A stretch of 12,670 nt of DNA from an uncultured Selenomonadales bacterium (GCA_947165405.1 CAMVAG010000043.1:1-12670), one strand, 5' to 3'; positions 1 through 5,971 are shown, numbered from the stretch's first letter. Program-made: numbers and translations. Notes: a model not told the origin generated them from the letters alone.

Positions 1-16
1 TGTTTTTAACGCCGGC

Positions 17-36
17 GGCCGTCATCCATGACGGCC
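17..36. repeat. Perfect GC-rich palindrome downstream of cysK
   Basis: The arms GGCCGTCAT and ATGACGGCC are separated by two bases, about 33 bp beyond the cysK stop codon. In the cysK direction no T-run follows, so it is not a textbook rho-independent terminator. It could still stabilise the 3' end of the transcript or belong to a gene just outside the window. A near-identical 15-bp core recurs at 9626-9640, downstream of another minus-strand gene. Confidence 0.5.
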
Positions 37-68
37 GGGCTTTCACTCACCGTTGCGCTTAAAATTTT

Positions 69-998
69 TCAGCTAAACAGTTCGGTGGAAAGGTAGCGGT
101 CGCCGGTATCGGGAAGCAAGACGACGAAAGTTTTTCCCGCGAAGTCCTCAAGCTTGGAAAGTTCAATCGCCGCCGCAAGTGCCGCGCCTGCAGAAATTCC
201 GACAAGCACACCTTCCGACTTGGCAAACTCTCTGCCACACGTGAAAGCGTCTTCATTCGCGACGGGAACAACTTTATCATAAATCGTCGTGTCAAGAGTT
301 TCGGGGACGAAGCCCGCGCCGATTCCTTGAAGCTTATGCGCGCCGGCTTTTCCTTCCGACAAGACAGGCGAAGTTTTCGGCTCGACGGCAACGACTTTGA
401 CGGAAGGATTTTTCGACTTCAAAAATTTTCCGACGCCCGATAAAGTTCCGCCGGTTCCGACGCCCGCAACGAAAACTTCAACCGCGCCTTCCGTGTCGTT
501 CCAAATTTCCGGACCTGTCGAGGCGAAGTGAGCGGCAGGGTTTGCGGGATTGGTGAACTGCGACGGGATAAAGGCGTTGGGAATTTCTTTGGCAAGAGAT
601 TCAGCTTTGGCAATCGCACCTTTCATGCCTTTCGCGCCTTCGGTCAAGACAATTTCCGCGCCGTAAGCTTTGAGCAGTTGACGACGTTCGACGCTCATTG
701 TTTCGGGCATGGTGAAAATCGCACGATAGCCTCTTGCCGCCGCGAAGCTTGCAAGTCCGATGCCGGTGTTGCCCGAAGTCGGCTCGATTATCACGGAATT
801 TTTTTTGAGCTTGCCCTCGCGTTCGGCAGTCTCAATCATGGCTTTGGCGATTCTGTCTTTGACGGAGCCGGCAGGATTAAAATATTCAAGCTTAACCAAA
901 AGCCGTCCGTTAAAGCCGACCTTCGCCGCGAAATTTTTTGCCTCAAGCAGCGGCGTGTTGCCGATAAGTTCCGTGACACTTTTACAGATTTTACTCAA
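69..998 (-). CDS. cysK: Cysteine synthase A (O-acetylserine sulfhydrylase)
   Basis: This PLP enzyme makes cysteine from O-acetylserine and sulfide in the cytoplasm. The 309-aa protein is full length for the CysK family. Visible motifs are the PLP-lysine segment NPAGSVKDR (K47), the substrate loop PTSGNTG (73-79), QFTNPANP (147-154), the phosphate-binding loop GVGTGGT (178-184), HKLQGIGAGFVP (220-231), GISAGAA (267-273) and PDTGDRYLST near the C-terminus. The start is TTG at 996-998, preceded at 7-bp spacing by GGGAGGT; no upstream ATG competes. It is divergent from an Rrf2-family regulator, the usual arrangement for cysteine-responsive control, so regulation by that neighbour is inferred. CysK and CysM paralogues are hard to separate by eye, but length and motifs favour CysK. 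Confidence 0.95.
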   Translation of the reverse strand: MSKICKSVTELIGNTPLLEAKNFAAKVGFNGRLLVKLEYFNPAGSVKDRIAKAMIETAEREGKLKKNSVIIEPTSGNTGIGLASFAAARGYRAIFTMPETMSVERRQLLKAYGAEIVLTEGAKGMKGAIAKAESLAKEIPNAFIPSQFTNPANPAAHFASTGPEIWNDTEGAVEVFVAGVGTGGTLSGVGKFLKSKNPSVKVVAVEPKTSPVLSEGKAGAHKLQGIGAGFVPETLDTTIYDKVVPVANEDAFTCGREFAKSEGVLVGISAGAALAAAIELSKLEDFAGKTFVVLLPDTGDRYLSTELFS

Positions 999-1029
999 TT
1001 TCCAAACCTCCCAAATCGAAATTGCCGCA

Positions 1030-1058
1030 ATGATATAACGAATAACCTACGTTGTCAA
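1030..1058 (-). promoter_or_regulatory. cysK promoter
   Basis: Read on the minus strand, TTGACA (1058-1053) and TATCAT (1035-1030) are separated by exactly 17 bp and point into cysK. The predicted start lies about 25 bp before the cysK TTG codon. Confidence 0.7.
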
Positions 1059-1063
1059 TAGGT
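1045..1063. promoter_or_regulatory. Candidate operator in the cysK/Rrf2 gap
   Basis: An inverted repeat ACCTA-N9-TAGGT overlaps the -35 box of the cysK promoter and sits just upstream of the -35 box of the divergent regulator gene. The position suits a dimeric regulator controlling both genes, the Rrf2 protein being the obvious candidate. The arms are short and no exact match to a known IscR or CymR box was recognised. Confidence 0.35.
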
Positions 1064-1065
1064 AA

Positions 1066-1093
1066 TTGACTTTTCGTCTTGATTAACTATAAT
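1066..1093 (+). promoter_or_regulatory. Promoter of the Rrf2 gene cluster
   Basis: TTGACT (1066-1071) and a consensus TATAAT (1088-1093) are 16 bp apart. Transcription would begin near 1100, right at the ribosome binding site GGAGGTG (1101-1107), so the leader is extremely short. Confidence 0.75.
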
Positions 1094-1113
1094 GACTTTC
1101 GGAGGTGACCGAA

Positions 1114-1512
1114 ATGATTTCGACAAAGGGCAGGTATGCGTTGCGCGTGATGATTGACCTCGCCGAACAAGACCCGGAAAAATTTATTCCGCTTGAAGAG
1201 ATTGCTGCTCGTCAAGGCATATCGAAAAAATATTTGGAGAGCGTTTTAAAGTCGCTGGTGCAAAAAAATTTTTTGAACGGCTTGCGCGGCAAAGGCGGCG
1301 GCTACAAACTCACGCGCCCGCCCGAAGAATATACAATCGGAGAAATTTTGGAAGTCGCGGAAGGAACGCTTGCGGTTGTTTCTTGTTTGCAAGTCGATTC
1401 TGCGCCGTGCGAAAGAAAAAATTTTTGCAAGACGTTGCCGATGTGGAAAAAATTTAATCAGCTGACACGCGATTTTTTTTTCGGGATAACTTTAAAAGAT
1501 TTAACGGGATAA
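1114..1512 (+). CDS. Rrf2-family transcriptional regulator with three-cysteine cluster
   Basis: A 132-aa DNA-binding repressor of the IscR/CymR/NsrR superfamily. The opening MISTKGRYALRVMIDLA is the family N-terminus, followed by a winged helix-turn-helix (about 25-68, with GISKKYLESVLKSL and the wing RGKGGGYKL). C91, C99 and C105 form a C-x7-C-x5-C pattern resembling the Fe-S ligand loop of IscR-type members, so the protein may sense iron-sulfur status or redox. Simple CymR proteins lack this cluster. The ATG at 1114 is chosen because GGAGGTG lies 6 bp upstream; the in-frame GTG at 1105 overlaps that site. It is divergent from cysK and heads a plus-strand cluster, so sulfur or cysteine control is likely but inferred. 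Confidence 0.88.
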   Translation: MISTKGRYALRVMIDLAEQDPEKFIPLEEIAARQGISKKYLESVLKSLVQKNFLNGLRGKGGGYKLTRPPEEYTIGEILEVAEGTLAVVSCLQVDSAPCERKNFCKTLPMWKKFNQLTRDFFFGITLKDLTG

Positions 1513-1571
1513 AATTTTGACAGGCAGGGAAAAACGGCGGCTTATCGAAAAGACTTTCAGAGGTGTTAAAG

Positions 1572-2042
1572 TTGGCACTTGAGATTGAGCGAAAATTTTT
1601 GGTCGACAAGCGGCGGCTTCACGAGCTGAATTTTTCAAGCGAGGCAATGATAGCGCAAGGTTATCTTTCGACAAGTCCGACGGTGCGCGTGCGTTTGAAA
1701 GACAATCGCGGATTCTTGACGATAAAATCTTCGACGCAGGGAATATCGCGGCAAGAATTTGAATACGAGATACCTCCGACCGAAGCCGAAGAACTTTTGA
1801 AACTTTGCGGGCGGCTTGTCTTGAAAAAAATTCGTCGCACGATTGAACACGGCGGGCACGTCTGGGAAGTCGATTTTTTTATGGGAAGACATGCCGGCTT
1901 GGTTTTGGCTGAAGTCGAATTGAATTCGGCTCAAGAAGCTGTCGACTTGCCCGATTGGGTTACGAAAGAAGTTTCGGATAACCCGCGCTATTTCAATTCA
2001 AATTTGGTTAAGAGTGATTGGCGACCGCGACGAAAAATTTAG
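1572..2042 (+). CDS. CYTH-domain protein (predicted triphosphate tunnel enzyme)
   Basis: The 156-aa protein begins with MALEIERKFLV, the ExExK signature that binds metal and triphosphate in the CYTH superfamily (class IV adenylate cyclases, thiamine triphosphatases, bacterial tripolyphosphatases). Further acidic and basic strands such as VRVRLKDN, FEYEI and LAEVEL fit the eight-stranded tunnel. Small bacterial single-domain members are often inorganic tripolyphosphatases, but the substrate cannot be read from sequence. The start is TTG at 1572, 6 bp after AGAGGTG; the GTG at 1563 lies inside that ribosome binding site. Its stop overlaps the ribosome binding site of the next gene, so the two are translationally adjacent in one operon. 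Confidence 0.85.
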   Translation: MALEIERKFLVDKRRLHELNFSSEAMIAQGYLSTSPTVRVRLKDNRGFLTIKSSTQGISRQEFEYEIPPTEAEELLKLCGRLVLKKIRRTIEHGGHVWEVDFFMGRHAGLVLAEVELNSAQEAVDLPDWVTKEVSDNPRYFNSNLVKSDWRPRRKI

Positions 2043-2053
2043 AGGTGGGACAT

Positions 2054-2719
2054 TTGGTTTCGGAGTGGGAATTATTTTTAAGATTGGCTTTGTCATGTGT
2101 GTTGGGCGGCATAATCGGCTACGAACGGCAGAGTCGCAGGAAGTCGGCAGGCTTGCGCACGAACGTCTTGGTTTGTCTCGGCTCGTGTCTGATTATGGTT
2201 TTGAGTGAGGCACTTTATTTCAACGTCGAAGGACGCACGAACGCAGACCCCGCACGTTTGGCGGCGCAGGTTGTCAGCGGCATAGGTTTTCTCGGCGCGG
2301 GCGCAATCATGAAAGAAGGCTTGACCGTCACGGGCTTGACGACGGCGGCAAGTCTTTGGGTTGTTTCGGGTGTTGGCTTGGCAGTCGGCGCGGGCTATTA
2401 TTCCGGTGCACTTTTCACGACGGCTTTAATCTTCGCGACGCTCGGCACCTTTTCCCGAATCGACGAATGGGTCATGCACGAAAAAAATTTGCTTATCACG
2501 ATTCGCACGAAAGACAAGCCGGGGCAACTCATGAATATCAGCTCTTGCATTGACGATTTGCAGTTGAAGATTCGCGACGTGAAAGTTAAAGCGAACGACG
2601 ATTCGACCGACACGCTGATTATCGAGATGGAAGTTTACAATCAGCGCGCCTTGAAAAATGTGATTGTGCTGGACGCGGTCAGGAGGATTGACGGCGTTGT
2701 CAGCGTCGACGTGAATTAA
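2054..2719 (+). CDS. MgtC/SapB-family inner-membrane protein
   Basis: A 221-aa membrane protein. Residues 1-135 contain several hydrophobic helices with MgtC signatures: the N-terminal LGGIIGYERQSRRKSAGLRT and the VSGIGFLGAGAI block (about 74-85), followed by GLTTAASLW. Residues from about 145 form a soluble ACT-like C-terminal domain, as in longer MgtC/SapB members. The family is linked to growth at low magnesium and to modulation of membrane ATPase or transport activity; the role of non-virulence homologues is unsettled. The start is TTG at 2054, with GAGGTG overlapping the upstream stop codon 6 bp before it. An in-frame TTG at 2018 lacks a ribosome binding site. Confidence 0.9.
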   Translation: MVSEWELFLRLALSCVLGGIIGYERQSRRKSAGLRTNVLVCLGSCLIMVLSEALYFNVEGRTNADPARLAAQVVSGIGFLGAGAIMKEGLTVTGLTTAASLWVVSGVGLAVGAGYYSGALFTTALIFATLGTFSRIDEWVMHEKNLLITIRTKDKPGQLMNISSCIDDLQLKIRDVKVKANDDSTDTLIIEMEVYNQRALKNVIVLDAVRRIDGVVSVDVN

Positions 2720-2737
2720 ACTTAAGGAGGTTTTTAA

Positions 2738-3127
2738 ATGAACTACGATGTTATCGATACGATTGTTCGGACGGCGATTGACGCCATGCGCAATGCTTAC
2801 GTCGAGCACGGCTCCATTGCTGCGGGCGCGTGTCTTTTGGCAAGTGACGGAACTCTTTACAGCGGCTGCGCGATTGACAGCGTCGTCCCCGAATACAAAT
2901 TGCCTGCCGAAGTCGTCGTCACGGTCAAGGCGGTCTCTGAAGGCAAGCGCGAATTCGATGCCATTTCGGTCGTCGCCGATATTGACGGCACCTACATGCC
3001 CGACGACTTGAGCCACAAGTTCCTGCTTGAGTTCAATATCCCCGAAATTATTTTGGCGGACTTGAAAGGCAACACCAAAGTCATGAAGCTTGAGGAACTT
3101 GCGCCCTACAAAGCTCGTCGCAAATAA
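2738..3127 (+). CDS. Cytidine-deaminase-like protein lacking zinc ligands
   Basis: The 129-aa length and fold pattern match a tetrameric cytidine deaminase: GSIAAGACLLASDGTLYSGC (25-44) and KAVSEGKREFDAISVVAD (64-81) align with the standard family blocks. The zinc site is gone. The canonical C-A-E is P56-A57-E58, keeping only the glutamate, and the canonical PCGxCRQ becomes MPDDLSHKF (87-95) with no cysteine. Hydrolytic deamination is therefore unlikely; a regulatory, nucleoside-binding or decayed role is inferred. The frame is fully open with a strong AAGGAGG site before the ATG, so it looks maintained. It is the last gene of the Rrf2-CYTH-MgtC cluster and is followed by a terminator. Confidence 0.8.
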   Translation: MNYDVIDTIVRTAIDAMRNAYVEHGSIAAGACLLASDGTLYSGCAIDSVVPEYKLPAEVVVTVKAVSEGKREFDAISVVADIDGTYMPDDLSHKFLLEFNIPEIILADLKGNTKVMKLEELAPYKARRK

Positions 3128-3143
3128 AATTTTTCGGCAAAGA

Positions 3144-3176
3144 AAAAAATCCCCGACGTATTGTCGAGGATTTTTT
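3144..3176. terminator. Bidirectional terminator between deaminase-like gene and ftsL
   Basis: The stem pairs AAAAAATCC-C-CGAC (3144-3157) with GTCG-A-GGATTTTTT (3163-3176) around the loop GTATT, with a single C/A mismatch. A-runs and T-runs on both sides let it terminate the plus-strand cluster ending at 3127 and the minus-strand rsmH-ftsL unit ending at 3183. Confidence 0.85.
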
Positions 3177-3182
3177 GATTCG

Positions 3183-3542
3183 TTATCTTTCATGAGAGAA
3201 ATACATTTTGCGCGGGATGATCATTCCGAGTTTGTCTTCGGCGATTTGCTTTATCCGTTGCGGCGATTTGAGTTGAGCGATTTCGACGCGCAGACGTTCG
3301 TTTTCCAATTCCAGTTGTTGTGCTTGAGTTTGCGTTGCGACGAGTGCATAACCTCTGCTTGCGCTGATTCCGCTGCGTATGACGACCGCCATTGCCAAAA
3401 TCGTGAAGACTACGAAGAAGACTCTGCAACGCGACCGCAACAGGTGATTGAGGCGCGGCTGACCTTTTATCAGCGTCAAGGATGATTCGTTCGCTGCAGT
3501 TTCGTTTTGCGGTGACGGTTTGGCTTTATGTTTTATCGGCAT
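3183..3542 (-). CDS. ftsL: Cell division protein FtsL-like
   Basis: A small 119-aa bitopic membrane protein with a basic, disordered cytoplasmic N-terminus (1-38), one transmembrane helix (about 40-60) and a leucine-zipper-like coiled coil rich in Q/L/E (about 68-95), ending in a conserved-looking KLGM segment. This architecture and the position directly after rsmH identify FtsL, which joins DivIB/FtsQ and DivIC/FtsB in the septal complex. The start at 3542 is supported by AAAGGAGGA 5 bp upstream; an in-frame start further upstream lacks such a site. The gene overlaps the rsmH end by 17 bp, implying translational coupling. No ftsI/pbp gene follows: a terminator lies immediately downstream, unlike most dcw clusters. 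Confidence 0.85.
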   Translation of the reverse strand: MPIKHKAKPSPQNETAANESSLTLIKGQPRLNHLLRSRCRVFFVVFTILAMAVVIRSGISASRGYALVATQTQAQQLELENERLRVEIAQLKSPQRIKQIAEDKLGMIIPRKMYFSHER

Positions 3543-4494
3543 GGAATTCCTCCTTTGAAATTGCGTCAAAAATTTTTTCGGCAATGCGCAGCTTGGAAGA
3601 TTTTGCGCGGCTGTTAAGATTTATTTCTTTCGGCGTTGCGGTTTTCGCTTTGCCTAAAATTTTTATCTCCGCCCTGTGATTGCAAACGCACACGGGAAAA
3701 TTTTTCGGACAAATGCAATCTTGCGCGAGCGTCTTGAAAGTTTCCTTGACGATTCTGTCTTCGAGCGAGTGGAAGGTTATGATTGCGATTCGCCCGCCGA
3801 TTTTGAGTCGGTCGACGGCTTTTTTGATTGAGCTTTCCAAAATTTCAAGTTCGCCGTTGACTTCAATTCTTATCGCTTGAAAAATTCTTTTGGCGGGATG
3901 TCCTCCGTTTTTGGTTCGCGGGGCGGTTTGCTCAATCAGCTTGACAAGTTCGCCGGTCGTTTCAATCGAAGAAATTTTCCTTGCGCGGCATATGGCGGCG
4001 GCGATTCGCTTTGAAAATCTTTCCTCGCCGTATTCGCGAAAAATTTTTATCAAGCGATCTTCGTCGCAGGTGTTAATCACGTCGCGGGCAGTCAAAGTTC
4101 GTCGTCTGTCCATGCGCATATCAAGCGGCGAATCTTTCACGTAGGAGAAGCCGCGTTCGGCAGTATCGATTTGATAAGACGAAACACCCAAGTCGAAAAT
4201 CGCGCCGTCAATTTTTTCAACGCCGAGTTCGTCGAGGATTTCATCGAGCCTGCTGAAGTTCGAATGCACAATTTTTACGGCACAAGCCAAGCCCGATAAA
4301 TTTTCTTTCGCGGCAGAGAGGGCATCGGCATCTTGGTCAAGCCCGATAATCAATCCGTGTTCGTTAAGAAGTTCGCCGACGGCTCGTGAATGACCTCCGC
4401 CGCCCAAAGTGCAATCGAGATAAATTCCGTTCGGCTTCACGGCGAGGGCGTTTAAAACTTCCTCAAGCATAACGCTTTTGTGTTCGAAGTTCAA
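3526..4494 (-). CDS. rsmH: 16S rRNA (cytosine-1402-N4)-methyltransferase RsmH
   Basis: This SAM-dependent enzyme methylates N4 of C1402 in the decoding centre of 16S rRNA. The 322-aa length is standard (formerly MraW). Visible motifs are YLDCTLGGGGHS (25-36, SAM binding), GLDQDADAL (51-59), FDLGVSSYQID (100-110), SPLDMRMDRR (122-131) and a late ITFHSLEDRIVKETF segment. The start is TTG at 4492-4494, with GGAG/AAGGAG sequences just upstream. It is followed by overlapping ftsL as in mra operons, but mraZ is absent upstream: the neighbour there is a divergent DUF1858 gene. Confidence 0.95.
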   Translation of the reverse strand: MNFEHKSVMLEEVLNALAVKPNGIYLDCTLGGGGHSRAVGELLNEHGLIIGLDQDADALSAAKENLSGLACAVKIVHSNFSRLDEILDELGVEKIDGAIFDLGVSSYQIDTAERGFSYVKDSPLDMRMDRRRTLTARDVINTCDEDRLIKIFREYGEERFSKRIAAAICRARKISSIETTGELVKLIEQTAPRTKNGGHPAKRIFQAIRIEVNGELEILESSIKKAVDRLKIGGRIAIITFHSLEDRIVKETFKTLAQDCICPKNFPVCVCNHRAEIKILGKAKTATPKEINLNSRAKSSKLRIAEKIFDAISKEEFHADKT

Positions 4495-4589
4495 CTTCTC
4501 CCCGCTCCTTAAATTTGTTTTGATTCTACTTCGCCCAAAGTGTTAAATTTCCTTTAGCCCTTGCAAAAAAATTTTTCAGCGTAAATTCA

Positions 4590-4617
4590 TTGACGCCGTG
4601 CTTTTGAGTGATATAAT
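4590..4617 (+). promoter_or_regulatory. Promoter of DUF1858 gene
   Basis: TTGACG (4590-4595) and consensus TATAAT (4612-4617) are 16 bp apart, followed by the ribosome binding site AAGGAGGAA and an ATG at 4646. Confidence 0.75.
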
Positions 4618-4645
4618 CAGCGGCAATTCAAAGGAGGAATTTTTT

Positions 4646-4888
4646 ATGAAAATTACAAAAGACATGAACATAACCGAAGTCGTTCAGCGTTATCCCGATA
4701 CCATGATGGTTTTCATGTATGCGGGCATGGGTTGCTTCGGTTGCCACGCGGCGCAATTTGAAAGTATAGAGGAAGGCGCGCTCGTTCACGGCATTGACCC
4801 CGATAAGCTCGTTGAGGCTTTGAATGAAATAGCCGAATCGTCCGACGAGGCAGATGCTGAACTTGAGCTTGCAGGTGTCGCGAAGTAA
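4646..4888 (+). CDS. DUF1858-type small CxxC redox protein
   Basis: An 80-aa cytoplasmic protein. The pattern ITEVVQRYPDTMMVFMYAGM followed by GCFGCHAAQFESIEEGALVHG (a CxxC at about 29-32) matches the DUF1858 / 'hybrid-cluster-associated redox disulfide protein' family, common in anaerobes and often near redox or sulfur genes. A redox or metal-binding role through the cysteine pair is inferred; no partner gene is adjacent here. The acidic C-terminal tail is unremarkable. The ATG at 4646 is chosen for its AAGGAGGAA site; an in-frame GTG at 4598 lies within the promoter. Confidence 0.82.
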   Translation: MKITKDMNITEVVQRYPDTMMVFMYAGMGCFGCHAAQFESIEEGALVHGIDPDKLVEALNEIAESSDEADAELELAGVAK

Positions 4889-4927
4889 AGTCCCCTTCTT
4901 TGCAAAAGAGTTGACGCGCAGAATTTA

Positions 4928-5824
4928 TTATTCGTTAAATTTGTGACGAAGGGCAGTATCTTCAAAACAAAAATAATCGGGGCGGTGTCGTGATTCGGTA
5001 TACTCGAATTGAATCCCGTCGCTGTTGAATACGCGCCCGCTGACGATAAAGTCGCGTGCGACAGAGACGAGGAAATAATTTTTGTCTAAAATAAGAGCCT
5101 TTCCTCTAATGTAGCGTACGCGCCGAACGTCATAAAGTTCATCACCGACTTTAAAGCCGCTTCGAGCGGCGATTTTTTCGTCTGCGAAAATTTTTTCAAG
5201 TAACACAACTTTAGTATCGTAGGAGAATCCGTTTCTGATAGCAACCTCCTTGAAGGATTCGATGCCGCCAATTTTGAAGATATTTCTTTCTACGGGTTCA
5301 TAAATTACGCGGACACGACTGCCTTGATGAGTTTGAATATAACCACGACGAATCAGTTCGGAGAGGGCGCGACGAATAGTGGCTCTTGAACTTTGATAAA
5401 TTTTAGTTAGTTCATTTTCGGACGGCAGGAACGAGTTGAAAGCATATTCCTTAGTTTCGATTTTGCTTTTCAAGTCGGTAAATATTTCGTCATATTTTTT
5501 TTCGGTAACAGCCCTTTTTTGCCCGGGAACGATAATTTGTTCTTTAGGTGCATTTTTATAACCGATAACATTATAGCCGTTTGGTAATGTACAGTTGAGT
5601 TCACGGATAAAATATCTTTCAAGTGATTTAAGCTCTTCAAAGGTTTTACACCTAGCTATAATTTCTACTTTGAAATTTTCGATACCTAAAGTTCGGATTG
5701 CTTCATCTATGAGCGAATGGCGTTTATTGCGAAGGTGTCCCATCATTCTCTTATTGAGAGTTTTGGTTGTTCTGCCGACATAAATCTTGCCGTCGAGTAG
5801 ATTTGTAATTTTGTAGATAATCAT
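4928..5824 (-). CDS. treR: Chimeric GIY-YIG domain fused to TreR (GntR-family trehalose repressor), UTRA partly deleted
   Basis: A 298-aa fusion. Residues 1-88 form a GIY-YIG nuclease domain: IYKIT, YVG (15-17), catalytic-type R26 and E69, and PNGYN (81-85). A linker (about 89-107) leads into a GntR winged helix (about 108-172; FLPSENELTKIYQSSRATIR, RRGYIQTHQGSRVRV) exactly where an ordinary TreR begins. The rest is a UTRA effector domain with TreR-specific ILDKNYF and the C-terminal FEYTESRHRPDYF. From memory of Bacillus TreR (about 238 aa), roughly 50-55 residues between these blocks are missing, joined near residues 253-260, so binding of trehalose-6-phosphate is doubtful. ATG 5824 uses the ribosome binding site and leader of the upstream 125-bp block. 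Divergent from treP; DNA binding may persist while induction is impaired. Confidence 0.87.
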   Translation of the reverse strand: MIIYKITNLLDGKIYVGRTTKTLNKRMMGHLRNKRHSLIDEAIRTLGIENFKVEIIARCKTFEELKSLERYFIRELNCTLPNGYNVIGYKNAPKEQIIVPGQKRAVTEKKYDEIFTDLKSKIETKEYAFNSFLPSENELTKIYQSSRATIRRALSELIRRGYIQTHQGSRVRVIYEPVERNIFKIGGIESFKEVAIRNGFSYDTKVVLLEKIFADEKIAARSGFKVGDELYDVRRVRYIRGKALILDKNYFLVSVARDFIVSGRVFNSDGIQFEYTESRHRPDYFCFEDTALRHKFNE

Positions 5825-5844
5825 TTATATTACCTCGCTTTTAA

Positions 5845-5873
5845 TTGACACTCACGCGCAAGATTGTTAGAAT
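5845..5873 (+). promoter_or_regulatory. Rightward promoter in copy A (toward treP)
   Basis: TTGACA (5845-5850) and TAGAAT (5868-5873) are 17 bp apart. The spacer contains one ACGCGCAAGA motif. The predicted start near 5880 falls exactly at the 5' arm of the stem, so the treP mRNA would begin with this hairpin. Confidence 0.75.
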
Positions 5874-5923
5874 AAATTAAGAAAAACCTTGCAACGTAAG
5901 TAGATTTGACTTTCAACGATTCA

Positions 5924-5952
5924 ATTCTATTACGGGCAAGGTTTTTCGTCAA
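5924..5952 (-). promoter_or_regulatory. Leftward promoter in copy A (toward GIY-YIG-TreR)
   Basis: On the minus strand, TTGACG (5952-5947) and TAGAAT (5929-5924) are 17 bp apart, again with a GCAAGG-type motif in the spacer. It faces the rightward promoter, so the two transcripts would overlap by about 40 bases. Confidence 0.72.
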
Positions 5953-5971
5953 TAAAGGGAGGGGATTGGTT

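Larger units (their letters stand above)
5830..5954. repeat. 125-bp conserved block, copy A
   Basis: This non-coding block separates the GIY-YIG-TreR gene from treP and recurs at 7353-7477 with the same length, in the same orientation relative to a GIY-YIG gene, and with about four-fifths of bases identical by hand alignment. Its first 26 and last 13 bases are exactly shared. It contains two facing promoters, three ACGnGCAAGR-type motifs (5854-5863 plus; 5887-5897 minus, with one extra base; 5932-5941 plus) and a 12-bp perfect stem (5881-5892 with 5936-5947) extended by CGTAA/TTACG (5895-5899 with 5930-5934). No classical tre operator is visible in it. It may be a mobile-unit end, a structured leader or a regulatory module. 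Confidence 0.9.

Noticed and set aside
528..1061. Plus-strand open frame opposite cysK and its promoter
   Set aside because: It lies wholly over the conserved cysK frame and its control region; no protein signature.
2426..3193. Long minus-strand open frame (255 codons) antisense to the MgtC and deaminase-like genes
   Set aside because: It crosses two well-recognised plus-strand genes and a terminator, resembles no family, and has no good ribosome binding site; it is a shadow of codon bias.
5830..5954. Classical TreR operator (TTGTATATACAA-like) in the treR/treP gap
   Set aside because: No such palindrome is present in either copy of the block; only the GCAAG-type motifs were found.
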